This document shows, one piece after another, positions 57,774 through 64,000 of a stretch of 64,000 nucleotides of DNA. The stretch is from assembly GCF_002015115.1 (NCBI RefSeq), contig NZ_MUYA01000013.1, positions 28,045-92,044 of the forward strand, read 5' to 3'. The stretch comes from Haemophilus paracuniculus. GTDB taxonomy: Bacteria; Pseudomonadota; Gammaproteobacteria; Enterobacterales; Pasteurellaceae. The position numbers and the translations under genes were made by a program. Each line of letters begins with the position of its first letter. Position 1 is the first letter of the stretch. The notes beneath the pieces were generated by a model, which saw nothing but the letters and a program-made list of their open reading frames with translations, was not told the origin of the DNA and ran no database searches.

Positions 57774-60700
57774 CGGTTTTCTCCCAACATTAGCGCAAAC
57801 ATCGTTTTCAAATAATGCTCATCTTGCATAAACAAAATGCGTTTTTGCGTAAAACTCTCAGTTTGCTCTAACTCAACATTGAGCAGATCATTACGATCCG
57901 TAACCGACAAAATAAAGGAACTCAAATGCAAGGCAGGCTGATTATCCCCTGCTTGTTTTTTGAGCTTTTGTTCAAGATCTTTGATTGTGCTAGGTAAGCC
58001 AAATTTAGGATCGCTCAAACTGATATGGCGAATGCCCTTAGGATCAACAAAACTCAGCCACTGCTCGCCTGTGGCGTGATCCACCACCCACACCAAAAAA
58101 TCAGGGTAAAAATTGCCCGCCAAGGCAAAGCCTAAACCTTTGTTTTTATTGGCTGGATTGCGTAGCAAATACAATGCTCGTCCGCCGATCCATTTATCCA
58201 AATCGCCAGATTTTTCCGCTTTCATCAAATCATCAACAAAACGATGTTCGCCCTCATTTAGTGCCGTTGGCATCATCGTAAGCGGCATCTCATTGCTTTT
58301 TTCAAGATAAAACAACGGTTGATACAGGTGTGAATCAAATAAAATCGCACGCATCGCCGAAAAAGGTGGCTGCCATTTTAAGGCACTGGCAAGATCGCCT
58401 TGTCCGATATGCTGTTTTAGTTCATTGATCTTCGCTTCACAAGCTGGGGCTTCATCAGCTTGAATGTTAATCTGATATTGCGACAACAACGCCCGATCAT
58501 CGTCCTGCACTTCCACTGCGGTTAAATGCTCGGCTTCATAGCAGGCTTTCATCTGCAAATAAAAACGCTCCGTATAGCGTTCCAGCAATTCTTGCAAAAT
58601 TGCCTGCTGTTTTGCCACCGCCGAAAAATCATTGACTACCATCGCTTCTTTCGGGGCATATAAGCAATACCAATCGTTATTTTGCTCAACAAACTCACGC
58701 AGTTTTTGCGAATCGATCTGCCAATTCCACCAAGTTTGGTTCAATTTAAACTGCCACAAATCCAAGTAGATTTTATCCCAATCAAAATAATCAAATAATT
58801 TACGATTGAGTTTGACTTGGTCTCGATGATCGAGCTGTGTCTTTACTTGCTTCGTGGTGCTTAATGAATCTAAACGAGGGTAGAGATCTAACTCAACCAA
58901 CACAGGGTGAAATTTACCCTGATATTTTTCTGGCACTTGATACAAACTTACCGTTTGCTGACGTTTAAAGCCGTTTTGCTGATTGTCTCTGTAGCCCTCT
59001 TTCAAGCGGATTGTTTTAAGCCGTATTTTGCTTGGCAAATTCGGACGAGTAGGGAAATTGAGAGTAATCATCTCGTTTTCATCGTTTGGTTTTTCAATGT
59101 CGAGATATTCTCTAAACTGTGCCATATAGCTGGCTTTTACTCCAAAGATATTTAAAGTTTCTAGCTGTTTTAAATACTTAGGGGTAAGCGGATCATTCGT
59201 GCTGGTGCGTTTCAGCGAAAAATCTTTGCCTTTTAACCGCACGCCTCGCCCAAACAGCTGGATAATTTGGCTACCCTCATTTTTGCCGATATTAAGCAAG
59301 CCCATCGTGGATACACGCCAGCTTGACCAACCCTCGCTAAATTTGCGAGAGCCGATAAGCAGTTGCAAGCGGTGTTTTTCATTGTTAATTTTGCTAAATA
59401 ATCCTTCGCCGAAAGTATCTTCTTCACAATCAAATGCTGTCTCATTTTTGGCATTTTTGAAAAATTCGCCTTCGCCAACATTGATCACGCCAAAATAGGC
59501 TTCTCGCCCCACTCTTAGCCCATATTCGCCTGCGGCTTTTTTCAGATTTACCAATGCCAAACGCTGACTGCTGGTGCAGTTAAATAATTTGGACAAAATA
59601 TCCGCATAAAGCCCTGCCGCATCGTCCTGCCACGCTTCATTTAACGCGGTAAAACGATCTCTAAAAATCGGCTGACCTTTTTTATCCAAAAACGCCGTGC
59701 CTGATAAAATCTCCCCCAGCCAGCGTTTGCTCTGTTCAGGATTATTTAAAAACTCTGCCAAATAATTAAGCACCACCAACACATCGCTGTCTTCTTTATT
59801 GACCTTACTGCCTACAAAAACCCACAGTGGACGGCTTAATAAATACTGATCTCGTAAGATTTTTTCATCTCTTTCAAACAGATAAAGCTGCTGATAAAAC
59901 GATAATAACCCTGCCAAAAAGTATTTTTTCTCATTATCGCCCTGCTCGGCATATTCGCTGTCTAAATTTAAAATCAGGCTCTCTTTGCCATAGCCATCTT
60001 GATAAAAATACTTATAAGAATAATCAAATAAAATCGCCTTGGCATACACCTCAAAAATCGACTTTTGGCGTAAGGCTTTTTTATCCGCCCAATCCAATTC
60101 GCCTTTTTTCTTGATTTCCGCCTTTTCAAAATCTGCCACTGTTTTGCGATCTTTCACCGCTTGCCCGAAAGTGGCGGAATACTCAAACGAAAAACCATTG
60201 CCAATTAAAGCATTGCGATAATTAAGCCAAGCCTCGCCCGATGAACCACGATGCCCCTCATCAATCAGCACCAATTTGTTATCCCCCTCAAAGGAAGACA
60301 CCGCCACCGTTTTATCGCCCTCTTTGTCGCCCAATTTATTGATATCAATAATTTGCACAGAACCCAATAAGTCTGCACCTTTATTTTTATCAAAAAAAGC
60401 CATCTCAATCCCCGACTGCCCCAATTCCGCCAAATGCTGTGCTGATAAGCCCTCATTTGGCGTTAATAAATAAACCGCCAATTTTTCTTGCTTGTCTTGC
60501 TTGGCATTTTTTTGCCCCCAATAATGCCGATACTGCAATAAATTGATGTGCATTAGCAAGGTTTTACCTCTACCCGTGGCACTCCAAAACGCCAATTTAT
60601 TTAAATCTTCCAGCGTATAAGGCTGAAATTTCGGGGCATCTTTATCTTTACAATGCTCAGCAAGCACTTGATTTAACTCGCTTAATAGCTGATCTTGCTG

Positions 60701-61063
60701 ATTAAAATAGCGATCTAAATAAATTTCCGTAAATAACAGCGATAAATACTGAAAATATTTTAATTGTAGCGGTCGGTTTTCTTGTAGATTTCGCTTTTGG
60801 GTAATTTTTTGCCAATGCTGGATAATTTGCCGATCATAATAAGCCAGCTTTTCTAAACTGATTTTATTAGGGTTAAAAAGTCCTTCGGTCAAGGCTTCAT
60901 AAAATTTCGTTTGCCCTGTTGCACTAATACCTTCTAAATCGGCAAGAGCCTTAAACTGGCTCAAATCCTGCTTATAAAACAGCGACATAATCCATTTATT
61001 TAACACCAACTCTTGATGAAAGGTGCGGTTTGCTTTGGTTTTTTTGGTTGCTTTTGCCATCAT
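57770..61063 (-). CDS. Type III Res-like helicase with nuclease motif
   Basis: About 1,097 residues. Near residue 165 is a Walker A (SATGRGKT), and LVLIDEGHRG near 270 is a DExH-type Walker B. A later FSEGWSSWRVSTMGLLNIGKNEGSQIIQLFGRGVRLKG segment is motif V-VI of superfamily 2 helicases. Near the C-terminus YPDFLVWVVDHATGEQWLSFVDPKGI has the spacing of a PD-(D/E)xK nuclease core (Asp ... Asp-x-Lys). This is the general plan of type III restriction subunits, but the DEGH box is unusual. The start is set at 61063 (or 61060), after a GGGGG ribosome site beginning at the mod stop. Confidence 0.8.
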   Translation of the reverse strand: MMAKATKKTKANRTFHQELVLNKWIMSLFYKQDLSQFKALADLEGISATGQTKFYEALTEGLFNPNKISLEKLAYYDRQIIQHWQKITQKRNLQENRPLQLKYFQYLSLLFTEIYLDRYFNQQDQLLSELNQVLAEHCKDKDAPKFQPYTLEDLNKLAFWSATGRGKTLLMHINLLQYRHYWGQKNAKQDKQEKLAVYLLTPNEGLSAQHLAELGQSGIEMAFFDKNKGADLLGSVQIIDINKLGDKEGDKTVAVSSFEGDNKLVLIDEGHRGSSGEAWLNYRNALIGNGFSFEYSATFGQAVKDRKTVADFEKAEIKKKGELDWADKKALRQKSIFEVYAKAILFDYSYKYFYQDGYGKESLILNLDSEYAEQGDNEKKYFLAGLLSFYQQLYLFERDEKILRDQYLLSRPLWVFVGSKVNKEDSDVLVVLNYLAEFLNNPEQSKRWLGEILSGTAFLDKKGQPIFRDRFTALNEAWQDDAAGLYADILSKLFNCTSSQRLALVNLKKAAGEYGLRVGREAYFGVINVGEGEFFKNAKNETAFDCEEDTFGEGLFSKINNEKHRLQLLIGSRKFSEGWSSWRVSTMGLLNIGKNEGSQIIQLFGRGVRLKGKDFSLKRTSTNDPLTPKYLKQLETLNIFGVKASYMAQFREYLDIEKPNDENEMITLNFPTRPNLPSKIRLKTIRLKEGYRDNQQNGFKRQQTVSLYQVPEKYQGKFHPVLVELDLYPRLDSLSTTKQVKTQLDHRDQVKLNRKLFDYFDWDKIYLDLWQFKLNQTWWNWQIDSQKLREFVEQNNDWYCLYAPKEAMVVNDFSAVAKQQAILQELLERYTERFYLQMKACYEAEHLTAVEVQDDDRALLSQYQINIQADEAPACEAKINELKQHIGQGDLASALKWQPPFSAMRAILFDSHLYQPLFYLEKSNEMPLTMMPTALNEGEHRFVDDLMKAEKSGDLDKWIGGRALYLLRNPANKNKGLGFALAGNFYPDFLVWVVDHATGEQWLSFVDPKGIRHISLSDPKFGLPSTIKDLEQKLKKQAGDNQPALHLSSFILSVTDRNDLLNVELEQTESFTQKRILFMQDEHYLKTMFALMLGENR

Positions 61064-61070
61064 CGCCCCC

Positions 61071-64000
61071 TTACACATCAAACATCAAACCTAAAAATTC
61101 AGGCTCAATTGGGCGAAGTTTTAAGCCAACATTAAAGCCCTCATCACTGTCGGCTGGCACGGTGGCAATACAATGATCGCCATTTAAATAGATCAAATCA
61201 TAACGGCTATCACGCGGATTGATACCGAGCTTGTCAAACAGCGTGGCAATATCCTCATAGCCCAACCGTTCCATATCTCGCCACACAATGAGCGTGCTTT
61301 CGCCATTCGGTAAATCGCCCTCCACCAACACATAACCGCGTTTATCACGCTGATCGTCAATAGATTTAACCCTCAAACCGATCAAATAATTAAAGGTCTC
61401 CACCAAATCAATTTTCTGCACCTGATACGCCCCTGCCGAATCGCTGGCGATTTTTAATTGATAATCAAAAGGTTTGGCAAAATCGTTTACACTAAGCAAA
61501 GACGCACGACTTTCAATATCCAGCATATAATTGAGCAAATAATCTTCATTCACATCAGCAGAAAAATCAAACAATCCACCCGCTTGTAGCTGTAAATTAT
61601 TTAAAGTGTCTTCATAGCTTTCCAGTTTTAATACTTTGACGATTTGCGATACGCCGTTAAAACTGCCCTGATCGTTTTTCACAGGCTTGCCGTCTTTCCA
61701 GTTTTCGCTATAAATCACTTTTTGCACACGCGGTTTTAGCACCGTATCAAAATACTCGCCCTGCTCCACCAAAATATATTTACGCGAACCGCCATCTTCA
61801 CGGTTTAAATTGATTACTGCGTGGGCGGTTGTGCCTGAGCCTGCGAAGTAGTCGAGGATTAAAGAATTTGTTTCATTACCAGAAAATTTAATGATTTTTG
61901 CAATGTAATCAGTTGCTTTTGGATAAGAAAAAATATCAAATTTAAATAAATTTTTAATTAAAGTTTTGCCCGTTGAATTATCAACATTATCTATCCATGT
62001 AGAAAATGGCTTAGTTGAATCACCACTATTTTCATAAATTTTTTCATATGCAACATAATCATTACCAATTTTCTTACATTCTAATAAATTAAGATTTTGA
62101 ATCATAGTTTCTTTACTCCAACGCCATCTACCCTCTGTATTTACATCAAGCATTGGGTAAATTTCAACATCAGATAAACTTTCTCTTTTAAGAGAAAATG
62201 TATTAGTTGCTTGATGAAAATAAATTGGATAAAAAAGATTTGGTCTATCACTTCGCAAAGACTTATCTCCCCATTTGCGAAGTAATTGAGTTTTATAGCG
62301 TAGATTTGTTACTTTATCTAAATAAGGATAATTACCCTCTGTTTTATCTTCTCTTCCTGCTTGAAAATTATTTTTACTCTTTGCGTAACTATATAAATAT
62401 TCGTGTATAGTTGCATAATATTTACTATCTTGCTGCCCTCCCGAATTTTTTTTAACAAACAAATTCAGAAAATTTCCTTCTCCAAAAACATCTTCATTAA
62501 TAAATCTCAATCTGCTTTGTTCATTATCATCAATACTTTGAAAAAATACACCTGCTTGATTTAATAACGGTTTAGCGAGTGTTAAGCGATTATGAATTAA
62601 ACTCGCCCAACTAGAATGTTTATAGTTATCCTTATAAATAAAACCATCGCCCCCTGTATTATACGGCGGATCAATATAAATACATTTCACCTGCTCTTTA
62701 TAACGAGCCTGTAATAAATTTAAGGCTTGGAAATTATCTGAATGGATCAGCACACCGCTCGTTTGCTCATCTAAATCAGAAAGTGAGAATACCAACTCGG
62801 CTTGAAATTCGGCAGGATAAAGCGAAGTATCCACCACCAAATGCGGATAGGCAGAAATTTGTGAAAATCCGACCGCTTGCTCATAGTGAAAATTAAACAG
62901 CCGTTGCCACTCGTCCAGCTGTTTTTGATTTTCGGCGATTTGCGGATAAAACTTCGGATCGATTTTATCCAGCGTAATTAAATAATAGGCTTGGCTGACA
63001 AATTTCTTTTTTAGCCACAGTTTCTTTTGGAAATTTTCCAGCTGTGCCAAAAAGTCAATGATCTGCAATGCCACCGCACGGAAAGTTTTAATCAGCTTAA
63101 AATTCGCTTCTAGTTCAGAAAAGGCTTCGGCAGCTTGCAAATTAGCTAAATTCATCAGCTCATTTTTGATATAAAAATCCAGCTCATTAGTTAAAAAGCC
63201 ACCCAAATCTTTATGAATAAAATAATCTTTGCTGTTTTTGGCGGTGTAGTCGGTAAGGTGTTTTTCTAATAAAGTGCGGCTGGCATTTTTCTCAGTCGGA
63301 GCAAGGCTAAATAGCTCCGTCCACTTTTGACAAATTTCATCGCTTTTTAGGGTATCGACCGCCTGCGTGATACAGTCTGATTGCTTTTGTTTGGATTCTT
63401 GGTAGCAAAAGCGAATGGTCAAATAGTTGCCATCATCGCTTAATTCGGTGGGAGCAATGGTGGTGCGGATTTCATCGCCATTTTCATCAATTTCAATTTT
63501 TTCGTGCGATTTGGCAAGCACAAATACCCGCTTGTCGCTGTCTTTGCGGTTGTCTTTGGCAGTGTCGGCTTCCACAAGGCGAAATTCTACCGTTTTGCCA
63601 TCGGATAAAGTAAAGCGATAATGACTGAAATTTTCGCTGGATTTGGTGTAATACTGATCCTTATTCGCCCAGTGTAGCACCACTTCTTCGCCATTATAAG
63701 GAATGGCGTATTGGTTGCCTTGATAACGGCGTTGGCTGATAAAATCGCCCTCATCGTAATAACGGGCAAAAAAGGTGAGTAAATGGCTATAAACGCTGTT
63801 TTGCTGACGGCTGTCGCTTAATGCTTCTTGAATTTTTTGGGGTAGGCGGTTATTAAGGAAATCGTTAATTTTCGCTTCACGCGAATTTAAAATGCGATAA
63901 ATACCAAAATCTAAATCAGGACGATCGATTTGAAAAATTTCTCGCAACTTTGCGATCAATTCATTGAGCTGATATTGGCTAGGTTGGTTGGTTGGTTGGT
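61071..64000 (-). CDS. mod: Type III-like Mod DNA methyltransferase, 5' end off window
   Basis: About 975 codons are visible and the frame stays open through the right edge. Motif IV is YIDPPYNTGGDG (near 62660), and motif I is DYFAGSGTTAHAV (near 61840). This order (IV before I) is that of beta-class adenine methylases such as type III Mod. Between them (61855-62640) lies the expected target-recognition region, which is markedly AT-rich. At the edge the coding strand reads repeated CCAA (63982-64000), coding repeats of Gln-Pro-Thr-Asn, so the true start is further upstream. A TTG at 63959 is in frame but is not credible as the start. It begins an operon with res and the SNF2 gene. Confidence 0.85.
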   Translation of the reverse strand, partial: QPTNQPSQYQLNELIAKLREIFQIDRPDLDFGIYRILNSREAKINDFLNNRLPQKIQEALSDSRQQNSVYSHLLTFFARYYDEGDFISQRRYQGNQYAIPYNGEEVVLHWANKDQYYTKSSENFSHYRFTLSDGKTVEFRLVEADTAKDNRKDSDKRVFVLAKSHEKIEIDENGDEIRTTIAPTELSDDGNYLTIRFCYQESKQKQSDCITQAVDTLKSDEICQKWTELFSLAPTEKNASRTLLEKHLTDYTAKNSKDYFIHKDLGGFLTNELDFYIKNELMNLANLQAAEAFSELEANFKLIKTFRAVALQIIDFLAQLENFQKKLWLKKKFVSQAYYLITLDKIDPKFYPQIAENQKQLDEWQRLFNFHYEQAVGFSQISAYPHLVVDTSLYPAEFQAELVFSLSDLDEQTSGVLIHSDNFQALNLLQARYKEQVKCIYIDPPYNTGGDGFIYKDNYKHSSWASLIHNRLTLAKPLLNQAGVFFQSIDDNEQSRLRFINEDVFGEGNFLNLFVKKNSGGQQDSKYYATIHEYLYSYAKSKNNFQAGREDKTEGNYPYLDKVTNLRYKTQLLRKWGDKSLRSDRPNLFYPIYFHQATNTFSLKRESLSDVEIYPMLDVNTEGRWRWSKETMIQNLNLLECKKIGNDYVAYEKIYENSGDSTKPFSTWIDNVDNSTGKTLIKNLFKFDIFSYPKATDYIAKIIKFSGNETNSLILDYFAGSGTTAHAVINLNREDGGSRKYILVEQGEYFDTVLKPRVQKVIYSENWKDGKPVKNDQGSFNGVSQIVKVLKLESYEDTLNNLQLQAGGLFDFSADVNEDYLLNYMLDIESRASLLSVNDFAKPFDYQLKIASDSAGAYQVQKIDLVETFNYLIGLRVKSIDDQRDKRGYVLVEGDLPNGESTLIVWRDMERLGYEDIATLFDKLGINPRDSRYDLIYLNGDHCIATVPADSDEGFNVGLKLRPIEPEFLGLMFDV
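61855..62640 (-). other. AT-rich target-recognition segment inside mod
   Basis: Base composition drops in G+C right after the motif I codons and recovers just before the DPPY codons. In type III Mod proteins this interval holds the DNA-recognition domain, which is often exchanged between alleles. Confidence 0.6.
63982..64000. repeat. TTGG/CCAA tetranucleotide tract, cut by the window edge
   Basis: Nineteen uninterrupted bases of TTGG repeat, at least four full units, continuing beyond the window. It lies in the open reading frame of mod. Confidence 0.9.

Overview
The window is chromosomal DNA of a Pasteurellaceae bacterium. The protein set is typical of the family (fused GshF, Haemophilus-type HldD and LpxK, FrdABCD beside EpmA, GlpABC, LigE). 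The intergenic DNA is full of the uptake-signal core ACAAGCGGT, which is the type used by the Actinobacillus pleuropneumoniae / Mannheimia / Bibersteinia branch, not the AAGTGCGGT of H. influenzae. The exact species cannot be read from the sequence. No rRNA, tRNA, CRISPR array or complete transposon was seen.

Layout. Bases 1-9.7 kb hold the end of a YdiJ-type Fe-S flavoprotein, a frameshifted MazF/PemK-like toxin, a thioesterase, hemH, pepO, a frameshifted corA, two small unknown genes and hldD. From 9.7 to 26.3 kb are housekeeping genes: prmA, tldD, gshF, frdABCD, epmA, lysA, the tiny lptM, comEA, fklB, fumC and glnA. From 26.3 to 30 kb lies a surface-lipoprotein cassette on the minus strand: a Slam-type outer-membrane translocator and its probable lipoprotein client. 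The client promoter carries a (TAAGG)9 repeat next to its -35 box. From 30 to 43.5 kb are proS, mtnN, glpCBA, the exported DNA ligase ligE, transaldolase, a sucrose-type PTS permease with two LacI-type operators, a KefC-type antiporter and DoxX. From 43.5 to 54.8 kb are rsgA-lpxK-ycaR-recR-bioB, then prfA, a lipoprotein gene, an AT-rich type II restriction-modification pair inserted in front of prmC, sirB1, and rplS-trmD-rimM-rpsP.

The right end (54.9-64 kb, minus strand) is a three-gene defence-like operon: a type III-like DNA methyltransferase (mod), a large helicase with a C-terminal nuclease-like motif (res), and a SNF2-family ATPase. The genes abut or overlap. The mod gene runs off the window through a TTGG/CCAA tetranucleotide tract in its coding sequence, so the operon is probably phase-variable. 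The putative target-recognition part of mod is much more AT-rich than its flanks, which suggests domain exchange. This is the most interesting locus in the window.

How the parts fit: anaerobic metabolism (frd, fumC, glpABC) and carbon uptake (scrA, tal) carry FNR- or CRP-like sites. comEA, ligE and the many uptake sequences fit a naturally competent organism. Three features (two restriction systems and a repeat-controlled surface lipoprotein) fit a host-associated organism facing phage and immune pressure.
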